Below, piece after piece: positions 37,578 through 49,400 of a DNA stretch of 64,000 nucleotides. This DNA is from Neocallimastix lanati (nom. inval.) (lineage: Eukaryota; Neocallimastigomycota; Neocallimastigomycetes; Neocallimastigales; Neocallimastigaceae), in contig JACVTC010000128.1 of the NCBI GenBank assembly GCA_016946835.1, forward strand, positions 243,001 to 307,000, written 5' to 3'. Position numbers and translations under genes: made by a program. The notes under the pieces are model-generated. The model worked only from the letters and a program-made list of their open reading frames with translations, was not told the DNA's origin and searched no databases. Numbering within the stretch: position 1 is the stretch's first letter; each line of letters begins with the position of its first letter.

Positions 37578-39859
37578 ATATTTAATAGAATATTTTAATG
37601 TTTAAATTTGCATAATTTTATATTTTGATATTATTTTTATATAAAATATATATATATAAAATAGATATATATAATATTATTAAATATATATATTTTTGTT
37701 TTATTTTATTAATTTTATTATTATTGAATATATATATTTATTAAAGTTTTTGTTTTATTTTATTAAAAAAAAAAATTAATTAAAAATACAAATAATAATT
37801 TTCTTATATTATTATTATTATTTTTATAAATATTATTATTGAAATATAATATAATAGATAAGTACTTATATAAAGTATTTTATATAATAAATAAATAATA
37901 ATAATATATAATAATAATAATATTTAATATTTAATAATAACCAAATTGGAAATATAAAGTGCTAAAATATTATTGTAGTGGATATATAATTTAATATATT
38001 GCCTAATAGATATGCCAATTATTTCAATCCATATTTTGTAGTGATAATTAGTTAATACATTTTTTTTTTTTTTTTTTTATAATTAGAAAATTTTCAATTA
38101 CATATAGATTTATCTTTAAAAAATGAATCATTAATATTATATATTTAATAATTCCGTCAAAATATAATTCATTATATACGTTATATAATATATATAATAT
38201 TAATTTTATTATTATTAACAATATTTAAAACACATACAACATATATCATTAAATATAGTAATATATTTTTATGTGTTTCTATGTAATATATATATATAAT
38301 ATAGTATAAAAATAAGTTAAACCACATTTAAAGGAATTAATTTAGGTAATTTATATTTTTTTTTTTACTAATACTATTAAGATAAAAATACTACAATTTT
38401 TAATATTTTAATGCCTTCTGATTTATTTAATAATATATATATATATATTTTAAAAATTATTAACAGTAAAATATAATTTTGATTCTGAATATTTAACATA
38501 CTTTTTTTTTTTTTTTTTTATTTTTATTAAAAATAATATAAAGAATAATTAATCATTGGAAAATTTTATTGTTTAAATAATAGCTATATATTTTTTTAAT
38601 ATATATATAATAAATTATAAAGTAAAAAAATAAAATAATTATTAAATTATTTAAAATCAACAAAATATTAATTATTTTTCATATATAATTAATTTAAAAT
38701 AAATAAAAAATTAAGACTATTTTTTTATATATTGCTTATAATATAAAAGATCAAATATTAATATAATCAATTTTTATATAATTTTTATATAAAAAGAACA
38801 ATAAGATGAAAACATAAATTTTATTAAGATTATCATATTTATTTTCTTTTATTATATTGTATATATTACATACTAATAACATTAAAAATATATATTATAT
38901 AAATTATTAAAATATATATATATATATAAATTATTAAAATATATATATACATATATACATTATTATTATTATTTTTATTTAAATTTTTATTTTAATAGAT
39001 GAGTGGGTTGAACTGAACAGTACTATTGTTATTTGGCCAAACACATACTTATTAATATGCCTACTTTTTCTTATTACATCTGCTTAATATAGTTTTTTTT
39101 TCTGAATCTTCTGTAGAATCCGCTATACTATGGATTCCAAGAATTTCTAAATCATGTAGATTATTTTATTTTAACAATTATTATTATATGCTGATTTACA
39201 TAATAAGATAAAATTACTATATTGATATTTATTATATTTTTGAAAACAAAGTTTGTTAAAATTCATGTATTTATATAAATTATTACTATTTATGATTGAT
39301 TGAATATTATATATATATTTTTATATATATATTTATAACTCTTTAATAAATCCATGTATTAAAATATGATTCATTATTCTATTTAAATAGATCCTTTGAA
39401 GATTTCTTTTTTAAAAATATGTGTACTATTTTCATTTCTTGCTTTGCTAAAAATTTTGTTTATTTTTCTTTTTCCTTTTTTTTTTATTTATTTGCTATTA
39501 TTTTACTTATTTGTTTTTTTTATTTTATTAATTTTTATTATTGTAATAGTACATATTAGATGTAAAGTATTGATATTATATTAATAGTAGTGTTGTGGTA
39601 CTTATATATAAACATATATAATAACTAAAATATAATTATATTTAGTAAAAAATTCTATTTGTTACTAATGTAATAATACTCATCTATTGTTTTTATTTTG
39701 ATACTTATTTTGTAATTTTGATAATTATTAATATAAGTTGCATGTATTATGACATGGATTATATTGTATCAAAATTTGATACATAATATAGTATTATATT
39801 GATTAATAAGCATCATAAAATTATACTAATTAATATTTCATAGTAATTAATGATTATAT
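37578..39859. other. AT-rich intergenic region
   Basis: No gene is supported. A somewhat less AT-rich patch at 38998-39160 reads on the minus strand as EILGIHSIADSTEDSEKKTI and then meets stops; it may be a remnant of the decayed gene to its right. A Phe/Leu-rich open frame near 39396-39584 follows poly-T sequence and looks like low complexity. Confidence 0.45.
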
Positions 39860-40560
39860 CGGTAACTTTGATGGTACTGTTAATTTTTTACCATTTAAAA
39901 ACATAGTACGAATCTCCCATTTTTGATTGTTTTTACTACTATTAAAAGCATTCGGGGTTAAACGAGACTTCTTTGCATTTGAATTCATGATTCCAAGACA
40001 CTTACCCGAATCTAATGGTGAGATAATAGACTTGTTAGCCTTAATGTATTTGATGATCGAAGATGGATTAAGCTCCTGATGATTGTTCCTTGATTGATAT
40101 TTATGACATCTTGAAACTAGCCATAATTTAGTGATTTAAAGAAGCCATCGTATGATTCAGGAATCTCCCACTTTATTGTGTTGAAGTTTAAACATTTGAC
40201 TACAATCGGTCTGTAGGAAAGAGCACTATATGACAACAAGCATTTCTTTAATCCTGGGTTGTATATACAAACATTTTATGTTTCGACGTAGAATAAAGAG
40301 ACAGGGTTTCTATAACAAGCAAACCATATATGATCATCAGTTTTTTCGAATGGCTTGAGATATCCACCATTAGCATTGGCTGAATCATTGTTTCTATCAC
40401 CCTTTCCTATGCATTCCCCTGGAGACAATGATGATTTGATTAATCTATCAGTGGTGTATTAAAAAATATAATTGTCAATAAAATAACTGACCTTTATCTT
40501 GACATTCTTTATATCTAAGAAATCCATACACAATATCGAACTATGCTTAGGATACTAAAA
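39860..40560 (-). pseudogene. Decayed gene with ricin-type lectin-like repeats
   Basis: Read on the minus strand, three related segments follow one another in changing frames, broken by stops: SPGECIGKGDRNNDSANANG (about 40420-40360) ending GYLKPFEKTDDHIWF; then CIYNPGLKKCLLSYSALSYR (about 40270) ending TIKWEIPE; then SPLDSGKCLGIMNSNAKKSR (about 40010) ending NNQKWEIRTMF. The pattern of a Gly-x-Cys-Leu start and a Lys/Gln-Trp-Glu-Ile end resembles repeats of ricin-type beta-trefoil carbohydrate-binding domains; the assignment is by motif only. A more upstream piece (YGFLRYKECQDKGQ, about 40545-40500) may belong too. In-frame stops are visible after FYVET and after KSLNYG. No start codon or intact frame remains. 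Confidence 0.5.
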
Positions 40561-41353
40561 CCTTTGTTGAAGGATACATAAACCATGGACAAGCTCTTAT
40601 CAATTACATTATGCAACTAATGATAACTCCGAATAATAATTGTATAATTAAATAATATAGTATCAAATTATACTTTTTATCTTATTAAAATAGCCCATTT
40701 AATCTATTTATAGAGAACAATTATAGTATATATAAGGAATGATTTCTTTATTAATTATAATAATCATATTTATTATTTATTAATAATTTTTATTTATTAT
40801 ATATTATATAATATTATTTATTTATTATTTTATATTTGAAATAAATTATCTTTTTATAGAAAAAATAAAAATTAAAAAAAAAAAAAAAATAAAAAGAAAT
40901 ACAATAAAAAAAACAAAATATTCCATTAATATCATTTTATTTCCCTTGTTAAATTATAATAATATTTTACATATAAACACTATTAGTGTATTTTATTTAT
41001 ATTGTAAATATTTACTTAGACTTAATATACTTAAAATTATATGGCTTAATACTAGTCATAAAGAAGTTATTTATTTCAGTTTACTTTTAGTACTATTTTT
41101 AATTATTATTATAATTTTAATTTATTATATAAAAATAAAAATATTAATATTTACATTATTATTTATAAGAAAAAAAAAAAACTAAAAAGTATCATTTCCA
41201 TTTCACATTAATGCTAAATTTGAAACAAATTATAAATAATATAGTTGTATCCATTTTTCTCTTATTATTATTACTTAAAATAATAACATTTCTTAAAAAA
41301 AAAAAAAAAAAAAAAAAACATAAAAATAAGAAGTATTTAACCATAATATATAA

Positions 41354-41396
<43 letters not shown>

Positions 41397-41596
41397 TCAT
41401 AATCTATTTTATTTTTATTTCTATTTTTAATTTATTATATATATATATATATATATTTATCAGTATGATTTTTATTTTTATTATTCTCTTCAATTTATTT
41501 ATATATTATCATTCTAATTTGTCTATTTATATCTCTATTATTGTTGTATAAAATTATTTATTAATATATTTAAAAAAAAATTATCATATAAATATA

Positions 41597-41639
<43 letters not shown>

Positions 41640-41737
41640 AAATGCAAATACAATACAATACAATAAAATAATTATTTAGATTTTATTGAACAATAGCAAA
41701 AAAAAAAAAAAAAAAAAAAAAAAAGGAAATTTTTTTT

Positions 41738-41769
<32 letters not shown>

Positions 41770-41770
41770 T
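40561..41770. other. AT-rich intergenic region
   Basis: 3' flank of the giant ankyrin gene. Homopolymers dominate (A24 at 41300, T38 at about 41357-41394, A25 at 41700, T runs 41727-41772), with (AAAT)n at 41598-41642. Short Leu/Ile-rich open frames are low complexity. Confidence 0.6.
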
Positions 41771-44700
41771 TTAGTTCAAATTTTCTATATTAAAATTTCC
41801 TGAATTTGCTTTATTGCTTAATAAAAATCGTAAAAATTCATAATTTCCATTACTATAAGCTTTCATAAATATAATTTTTTTGTCCATATCTTCGGAATTT
41901 ATGTTAGCACCTTGCTCAATTAAATATTTAACAATACTATAATGATGATGATCATAGGCAACACTCAAGGCTGTGTCACTACAACTACTTTTAATATTAA
42001 TATTGGCACCATGTTCTACTAAATATTTAACAATATCAATATTTCCACATTCACAAGCATATATTAAAGGTGTGCTTTTAATATTATTCTGATGATTGAT
42101 ATTAGCATTTTTTTCAATGAGATACTTTACTTCATGGAAATTTCCAATTTCACATGCTTTCATTAATGGTGAACTTCCATACTTATTTGTAATATTAATA
42201 TAGGGGACTTTTTCATTCAAACAGTTAAATAGCTCACTATGACATAAATTAGATTCTTGAATCATTTGATTTAAAAATTGATTAATATCAGCTCCATGAT
42301 CAAGAAGATATTGCACAAGAATAAAATGATAATTTTTATAAGCAATCAGTAAAGCTGATTGCCCTAACTTGTTCGTTAAATTAGGATCTGCCCCCTTTTC
42401 AATTAAATATGTTACAATATTTAAATAATTATTTTTACTTGCTTTCATTAGTGGAGTATTTCCATTTTTATTGGTATTGTTAACATTGGCTCCATTTTCT
42501 ACTAATAACTTTACAACCTTTAAATTTCCTTTATCACATGCAACAAATAAAGCCGATTTTCCATAAATATCCATTCCATTAATATCTATATTGGTGTTTT
42601 GAATAACATAATGAATGAGATCATATTCATTTTTTAAACATGCTTTAATTAGAATATCTTCATCGAATGATTGAATTGGTTCAAAAGATCCATTTTTATT
42701 ATTCTCATCCATAATCCATTCATTAATTTTATTATTGTTTTCATTTAATTCAACTAAAAAGATAATACCATATTCTTTTAAAACAGTAATATCTTTGGAA
42801 TGATTAATAATACAGCTACAATAGCGATCAAGATGCTTTTCCGGAATCATATAGACTTGACTGCCTTCTTTGACATCATAATTATTAAATTTCACTAAAT
42901 ATTGAACAATATCAAAATTTCCACTATTATAAGCATAAACAATAGCTGAAGTGTTTTTTGCATCACGAATATTAACATCTGCTTTATTTTCTATTAAATA
43001 TTTAACCACTTCAACATTACTATATTGACAAGCAATCATTAATGTGGATTGTCCATTTTTATTTACTAAATTTATATTGGCATGATGATCAACTAAACAT
43101 TTAATCATATCAAGTTTTTTATTTTCACATGCATATATTAATGGTGATGATCCAGATTCATTCACTCTATTAACATCAATCCCATTTTCTATTAAACATT
43201 TTGATATTTCAAAGTCAATTTGATTACGACATGCAAAAATGGATTGGTAATCATGATCATCCAAATCATTGACATTTACTCCATGATTTAATAAATATCT
43301 AATGATGTCAACATTTCTATTATTAAAAGCAAATTTTAAGGATTTCTTACCATTTAATCCTTCAATATTATGGTTTGAAAGAATTAATTTTACAAGGGAA
43401 TAATTGTTATTTTTACAGGCATACATTAAGGCGGAGTGATCATAAGAATTAATAACATTTAGAGTAGCTCCATTCAAGATTAAGTATTTAGCCATTTCAT
43501 AATTATTCACTCTACAGGCAATAGTTAAAGCCGAACTACCAGTACCATTGATAATATTAATATCAGCACCCTTATCTACAAGATATTTAACTAAATCACA
43601 ATTATTAATTTGACAGGCTTCGTTTAAAATGGTATAATTATGATGATTAACATTGTCAATATTAGCTCCATTTTCTATGATATATTTTACAATTTCAGCT
43701 ATTTTCTTACTTTTATCATCATCAATAATATATTCATTATTATATTCAGCATTAGTAAATAAAACATGAAGTGCAGAAAAATGATAGTTATCAAACATAT
43801 TAGGATCAGCACCATGCTCCATTAACAATCTTATAATGTCCAAATTCATGTTTTTACATGCACTCATAAGGGGAGTAGTTCCTTTTTCATCACTGAAATT
43901 AGGATTAGCTCCATGTTCAACTAAATATTTCACCATTTCATAATCATTATTAACACAAGCATCCTTTAACCCATTAACAATATAATTATCATGATTTTGT
44001 ATAATTAAATGATTTTCCATTAAATATTTTTTGGTTTCCGGATGATTCACTTTTATCGCTTCTGAAATAGCAGGTGAAATGAATACATCATATGTTTTAA
44101 GATCGGCATCATGTTCAATCAAATATTTAGATATTTCAAAATTACTTTTGGAAAAAGATTTAACTAATGCTGTTCTTCTCTTGATGTCACATAAATTGAC
44201 ATTGGCTCCTTTCTTCACTAAATACTTTACTATATTGAATTGATTATGTTCACAGGCAATCATTAATGCAGTTAATCCTTCTTTTGAACGTTGATTAATG
44301 TTAATTCCTTTTTCAATCAATATTTGGACAATTTGAATATTATCAGTTTTACAAGCAAACATCAAAGCATGATATCCAAAATCATTACTAATATGAATAT
44401 CTGCGCCATGCTCCATTAAATATTTAATAATTTCAAGATTTCCATTTTCACATCCTCTCATTAATGCTGTATGTCCAGAACTATCCTTAACATTGACATC
44501 TAAGTTTGGTTGATATTCAAACAAATATTTCACCATCTTAATATTATTGCTCTTACATGCTTTAATTAATTCCGTTTCACTATATTTTCCTTTAACATTT
44601 ATTACAGATTTTCGTTTTAACAATAATTGGACAATATCATCATTACCACTTTCACAAGCACATGACAATGCAGTAAAACCAAATTTACTGACCACATTAA

Positions 44701-47700
44701 TATCCGCTCCATGTTCTATTAAATAGTTAACGATATCATAGTTACCCTTTTTGCAAGCATACATAATAGCAGTACATTTTTTTGCATCCTCAGCATTAAC
44801 ATTAACACCATGATCAATAATAAATTTAACAACATCAAAATTGCCTAGTTCACACCACATCATTAAAAATGTTTTTTTATATAAGTCTTGTAGGATTTCA
44901 ATTTGACCTCCACTCTCAATTAAATATTTGAATATTTCACCATTATTATTATCGCAAGCTTTGGTTAAAGCGGTAAATCCATATTGATTAGCGTTATTGA
45001 TATTAGCATTGTTTTCTACTAAATATTTTACCATATCAAAATTATTGCTTTCACAAGCAAACATCAATGCTGAATTTCCTATCTTTGAATGAGCATTGAT
45101 ATCAGCTCCGTGTTCGTTTAAATATTTAACAATTTCAAATTGATTATTTTGGCAAGATTTCATTAATAGAGTTTCCTTTTTACTATTACAATAGCTATTT
45201 ATATCGATACCATAATCCGTTAAACATTTGATTATTTCAATATTTTTATTTTCCTCATTATTATTTTTACATAATTTATATAATATATCATAAATATAAT
45301 TTGAATTAACATTTTTCTGATTTAATGTTGCTCCGTGTTTTAATAAATACTCAACCATTTCAAGATTATTTTGACCACAAGCTTCAACTAATCCGGAACT
45401 TCCCTCCTTATTCTGATAATTAATATTAATACCATTTTCAACTAAATACTTAACAATATCAATATTATTATTTCTACAGGCTACTATTAAGGCTGTATTT
45501 CCATTAGTATCAAAGGCATTAATGTTAACATCATGTTCTATTAAATATTCAATAAATTCTAAATTGTTTTCCTGACTTGCTATTACTAGTAATGAATGTT
45601 CCGAATTATCTTTTTGATTCACCTTGGCACCAAGTTCAATTAAATATTTAGTCATATCAATATTCTTATTAATAAATGTATAAATTATAGCAGAATTTCC
45701 AGACTTATCAACAAAATTCAAATCTATTTTTTGATTAAGTAAATATTTAATGACCACTTCGTTATTATATTTACAGGCATTAATCAATGTGGAAGATCCA
45801 TCCTTAGAAATATCATTAACATCACCTCCATGTTTTACTAAATATTCAATAACACTAACATCATGACTACGACAAGCATATAAAATTGCATCATACTCTG
45901 ATCTATTGAGAACATTAACTTCGGCCCCATGTTCTACTAAATATTTAATAATTTCAAAATTATTTTCACCATTCTTTTGGCATGAATACATTAATGCAGT
46001 GTTACCATATAAACTAATATCATTAACGTTAGCCCCATGATGAATTAAACATTGAACTATTTCATAATTATCATTTTTACATGCCATCATTAATTCAGTA
46101 ATGCCAAACTTTGTTTTATTATTAATAGTGGCATGATGATCAATGAGATACATAACAATATCATTATGATTATATTCAATAGCAAACATTAATGCGGTAT
46201 ATTCTGAATTATTGATTTCATTTAAATCAGCCCCTTTTTCTATTAGATATTTCACTATTTCAAAATGGCCACTTAAACAAGCTTTCATCAACGGTGTATA
46301 TCCATATTCATCAGAAATGTTAACATTATTCTCTTCTTGTATAATTCTTTGAACTGTGGCAAAATCTCCCTCTAAACAGCTATTAATTAAGGAAATAGGA
46401 CCATGTTTATGGGAATGCTTATTAATATAATATGTTTGATTTTCTATATAATCAACAATTTCCCAATGTTCTCCATTGATTGCTTTTACTAAAGGAGACT
46501 CATTAAATTGATTATAAGTTTCATATAAAGCATTATTTTCAATTAAAAATTTGACAACTTCTAAGTAGCCATTTTGACATGCTGATTCCATGGGATATAC
46601 ACCAAAGTGATCCACCATGTTGATATTGGAATCATTTTCTATTAAATATTTTATAATGTCCATATTTGGGAAAGAATTGATAAAAGCAGTACTTGTGTAA
46701 TAGGAATGTTCATTGGGATCCACTCCACGTTCAATAAGAAATTTTATCATATCAAAATCCTTTTTTTTACAAGCCAGCATTAAAATATTTTGATTTACTT
46801 CTGATTGTATTTTTGGATCAGCACCTCTTTCCAGCAAATATTGCACCAATTCATCGTTCCCCTCATTATATGCCAAATATAATAAAGACACATCTTCGAA
46901 ACTTTTTAAATCTGGACTCTTACAAATCTTAATGAGATATTTAATGATTTCATCATTACCTGACTTTACATAATATTCAATAGGTACAAATACATCTTTT
47001 ACATTACGATAGGTACTATAATCAATTAAAAATTTACTTTTCATATAATTCTTTTTATTAGAATTCAATTCTCCATATATATTAGCACCATATTCTAGTA
47101 AATAATAATACAATTCTTCATTCTTTTCTTTAAATTCAGAATTAATCGAATAATGACTGTTGACAAAATTCTTATCATGATTAACTAAATATTTAATGGC
47201 TTTGATGTTGTTATCTTCATTATAATCATAGTGAGCATAATCATATATTAAATGACCTAGTCCTGTGAAACCCTCCATTTTATCCTCTATGGTCATATCA
47301 ACACCGCATTCGCATAGATATTTTATTGATTTTTCATTACTACATTCACATTGTTCTATGAATAATGGTTTATCGTAATGATCGTATATATTATATTCAT
47401 TAAGGTCAACACCATGTTCTACGATTTGATCAGCCAATATACAATCCCCTGCACCTATTTCAGAAAAACAATATTCCAAGAAATTTATACAATAAATATA
47501 TCTATTATAAATATTACCATCAGCATTAAATTCGTTTAGTCGTTTTATAATATTATAATTCATTGTTTTATTGATTTTTCTTGAAAAACTATTGAAAAAC
47601 ACGTTGACATCATGTTTTTTCAGATATTCTATTTCATTATTTTTTTCTCCGTTAGCTAATTCACAAAAATAACCAAAAGGAATTCTAATTTTATAAATGT

Positions 47701-48466
47701 CTATAGATGTTTTATGAATTTCCTTCAACTGCTTATCAGATAATCTTACCTTATTTAATGAACTTTGAATTAACAACATAATATATTTTATAATATTTTT
47801 TTGATATTCTTTTAGTGCTATTTTTAAATACTTTTGAAAATTAGCTTTATTTATAGTAGTATTTCTTTCAATGATAACATTGGTACTGTCTACTTCTTCA
47901 TCGTCATCAAACTCGTTTTCTCTTACTCTATTTCTAGACACCATATATACTCTTTCAAAAAAATAACTTACATTTATTCCTTTGTTATACAAAAACTTAA
48001 AAATATCTTCATTTAATAATTCTTTATTATAAATAAATATTAACAAGTTTTCACCATTACGTTTGCAAAAATTTATATCAGCACCATGTTTCTCCAATAT
48101 ATTAAAAATATCAATGTATTTTTTTATAAAAAAGAAAGAAGTTTTACTTCCATAACTTGTATTTATATGTTCAGGTATTGCATTTTTAAAGGAAATAAAT
48201 AAAGGAACATCATTTTGATTAGTTTCATAATTTATACTTGTTTTATATTTTTTACAATTCGTAATTAGGTACTCAATGACATCTCCTGAACATTTGTTTT
48301 TTAATGCAAATGTTAACAAATCAAAATCTTTAAAATTGAAATCATCAATTTTAAATTTTCCAGAATTATTTTCAATATATAATTTAAATTTACTTAATAC
48401 ATCTTCACATTCTGAACATAATATTTTTTTGATTTCAATTAAATATAATTTTTTATTAGTTCTCAT
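41771..48466 (-). CDS. Giant ankyrin-repeat protein, 2231 aa
   Basis: A single uninterrupted exon of 6.7 kb. Residues about 1-540 hold poorly conserved ankyrin units; from about 545 to the end there are roughly 50 consecutive 33-34 residue repeats of the form G-x-T/S-A-L-M-x-A-C-x-x-N-N-x-x-I-V-K-Y-L-I-E-H-G-A-D-I-N. The product would be a very long superhelical scaffold. No catalytic domain, signal peptide or membrane span is seen. Residues 50-75 (DLLTFALKNKCSGDVIEYLI, then TNCKK) resemble the N-terminus of the 644-aa ankyrin protein at 2077, so both likely belong to one expanded family with a common cap. One interruption of the array (about residues 1895-1960, EKHLDRYCSCIINHSKDITV) contains no clear repeat. 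The start is the first ATG after an A-rich leader. Preservation of one frame over 6.7 kb of such AT-rich DNA shows selection. The function is unknown. Confidence 0.92.
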   Translation of the reverse strand: MRTNKKLYLIEIKKILCSECEDVLSKFKLYIENNSGKFKIDDFNFKDFDLLTFALKNKCSGDVIEYLITNCKKYKTSINYETNQNDVPLFISFKNAIPEHINTSYGSKTSFFFIKKYIDIFNILEKHGADINFCKRNGENLLIFIYNKELLNEDIFKFLYNKGINVSYFFERVYMVSRNRVRENEFDDDEEVDSTNVIIERNTTINKANFQKYLKIALKEYQKNIIKYIMLLIQSSLNKVRLSDKQLKEIHKTSIDIYKIRIPFGYFCELANGEKNNEIEYLKKHDVNVFFNSFSRKINKTMNYNIIKRLNEFNADGNIYNRYIYCINFLEYCFSEIGAGDCILADQIVEHGVDLNEYNIYDHYDKPLFIEQCECSNEKSIKYLCECGVDMTIEDKMEGFTGLGHLIYDYAHYDYNEDNNIKAIKYLVNHDKNFVNSHYSINSEFKEKNEELYYYLLEYGANIYGELNSNKKNYMKSKFLIDYSTYRNVKDVFVPIEYYVKSGNDEIIKYLIKICKSPDLKSFEDVSLLYLAYNEGNDELVQYLLERGADPKIQSEVNQNILMLACKKKDFDMIKFLIERGVDPNEHSYYTSTAFINSFPNMDIIKYLIENDSNINMVDHFGVYPMESACQNGYLEVVKFLIENNALYETYNQFNESPLVKAINGEHWEIVDYIENQTYYINKHSHKHGPISLINSCLEGDFATVQRIIQEENNVNISDEYGYTPLMKACLSGHFEIVKYLIEKGADLNEINNSEYTALMFAIEYNHNDIVMYLIDHHATINNKTKFGITELMMACKNDNYEIVQCLIHHGANVNDISLYGNTALMYSCQKNGENNFEIIKYLVEHGAEVNVLNRSEYDAILYACRSHDVSVIEYLVKHGGDVNDISKDGSSTLINACKYNNEVVIKYLLNQKIDLNFVDKSGNSAIIYTFINKNIDMTKYLIELGAKVNQKDNSEHSLLVIASQENNLEFIEYLIEHDVNINAFDTNGNTALIVACRNNNIDIVKYLVENGININYQNKEGSSGLVEACGQNNLEMVEYLLKHGATLNQKNVNSNYIYDILYKLCKNNNEENKNIEIIKCLTDYGIDINSYCNSKKETLLMKSCQNNQFEIVKYLNEHGADINAHSKIGNSALMFACESNNFDMVKYLVENNANINNANQYGFTALTKACDNNNGEIFKYLIESGGQIEILQDLYKKTFLMMWCELGNFDVVKFIIDHGVNVNAEDAKKCTAIMYACKKGNYDIVNYLIEHGADINVVSKFGFTALSCACESGNDDIVQLLLKRKSVINVKGKYSETELIKACKSNNIKMVKYLFEYQPNLDVNVKDSSGHTALMRGCENGNLEIIKYLMEHGADIHISNDFGYHALMFACKTDNIQIVQILIEKGININQRSKEGLTALMIACEHNQFNIVKYLVKKGANVNLCDIKRRTALVKSFSKSNFEISKYLIEHDADLKTYDVFISPAISEAIKVNHPETKKYLMENHLIIQNHDNYIVNGLKDACVNNDYEMVKYLVEHGANPNFSDEKGTTPLMSACKNMNLDIIRLLMEHGADPNMFDNYHFSALHVLFTNAEYNNEYIIDDDKSKKIAEIVKYIIENGANIDNVNHHNYTILNEACQINNCDLVKYLVDKGADINIINGTGSSALTIACRVNNYEMAKYLILNGATLNVINSYDHSALMYACKNNNYSLVKLILSNHNIEGLNGKKSLKFAFNNRNVDIIRYLLNHGVNVNDLDDHDYQSIFACRNQIDFEISKCLIENGIDVNRVNESGSSPLIYACENKKLDMIKCLVDHHANINLVNKNGQSTLMIACQYSNVEVVKYLIENKADVNIRDAKNTSAIVYAYNSGNFDIVQYLVKFNNYDVKEGSQVYMIPEKHLDRYCSCIINHSKDITVLKEYGIIFLVELNENNNKINEWIMDENNKNGSFEPIQSFDEDILIKACLKNEYDLIHYVIQNTNIDINGMDIYGKSALFVACDKGNLKVVKLLVENGANVNNTNKNGNTPLMKASKNNYLNIVTYLIEKGADPNLTNKLGQSALLIAYKNYHFILVQYLLDHGADINQFLNQMIQESNLCHSELFNCLNEKVPYINITNKYGSSPLMKACEIGNFHEVKYLIEKNANINHQNNIKSTPLIYACECGNIDIVKYLVEHGANINIKSSCSDTALSVAYDHHHYSIVKYLIEQGANINSEDMDKKIIFMKAYSNGNYEFLRFLLSNKANSGNFNIENLN

Positions 48467-48904
48467 TTTAGAGATAAAAAAAAAAAAAAAATAAAAAAAA
48501 AAATTAAAAAAATTTTATTATTATATATGTATATTTATAAATTTTTTTTTATTGATATTAATAAAGGGGACAATTCATTAATTAAAAATTAATTAAATTC
48601 TATAGTAAAATGGTAAATCTTTTTAAAAAGTTAAATTAATACATAAATAATAATATTAAAATCTTATTATTATGTATTAATTATAGTATATATACTTATA
48701 CTTTATGAATATAATGCTAATACTAAATTGGCCGTTTTGGTATTGAGATGTGAAGCAAATGTAAATTAGATATAATATAAGCTATAATATTAACACTATA
48801 AATTTAATTAAATATGCAGCAATCTAATAAATTGCATAATAAAGCAATTAATGTTTTAAAAAGACTATATTCTAGATTATTCGACATTAAACTATATATT
48901 CAAG
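48467..48904. other. AT-rich intergenic region upstream of the giant ankyrin gene
   Basis: Poly-A leader (48478-48500), then AT-rich DNA with no gene. Probably contains the ankyrin gene promoter (minus strand). Confidence 0.5.
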
Positions 48905-49400
48905 TATTATTTGCGCATCTCTATTTTTTTTGCAGCGATAACAAAAATAATAAAAACATTCAATGAACATTCCAGCAGCTAAAAGAAAATTGCTCATCAT
49001 TAAAGCAATAGTACTATTGTAATATCTATTTTCACTCTGTCCTTGAGTATGCATCGTTCAAATGTCCTCTTTTGAATAATCCAGAGATGAGCAATCATCA
49101 TTAGTCTTACAAGTATCACGATATATTTTGTTGCAATGCATGTATGAACTGCTATCTATAAAAAATCCAGATACATAAATGTCTTCACAATGAAGTATGG
49201 GTACTTAATCATTAAAAGTACAATGATTATTGATATATTTATTAGATAAACATTCTGAATTGTTGCTACATTTAAAGAAATTATTGGTTCCATTTATATT
49301 ATAGCACACACGTTTTGCTTAATCTCATCATATATGCAATATAATGTCTTATTTTTCCGATTATGTCTGGAACATAACCTTTTGAGATATTGAGAATATA
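48905..49400 (-). pseudogene. Decayed Cys-rich membrane-protein gene
   Basis: On the minus strand a Cys-rich sequence runs from about 49400 to 48905: LCSRHNRKNKTLYCIYDEIK, a frame change near 49320, then CYNINGTNNFFKCSNNSECL, NNHCTFND, stop, VPILHCEDIYVSG, SSYMHCNKIYRDTCKTNDDC, stop, and finally a hydrophobic stretch STIALMMSNFLLAAGMFIEC with a basic end (CYRCKKNRD). Repeated C-x(5-6)-C spacing suggests a disulfide-rich extracellular part with a single C-terminal membrane anchor. At least two in-frame stops and one frameshift make it a pseudogene. No known family is assigned. Confidence 0.55.
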
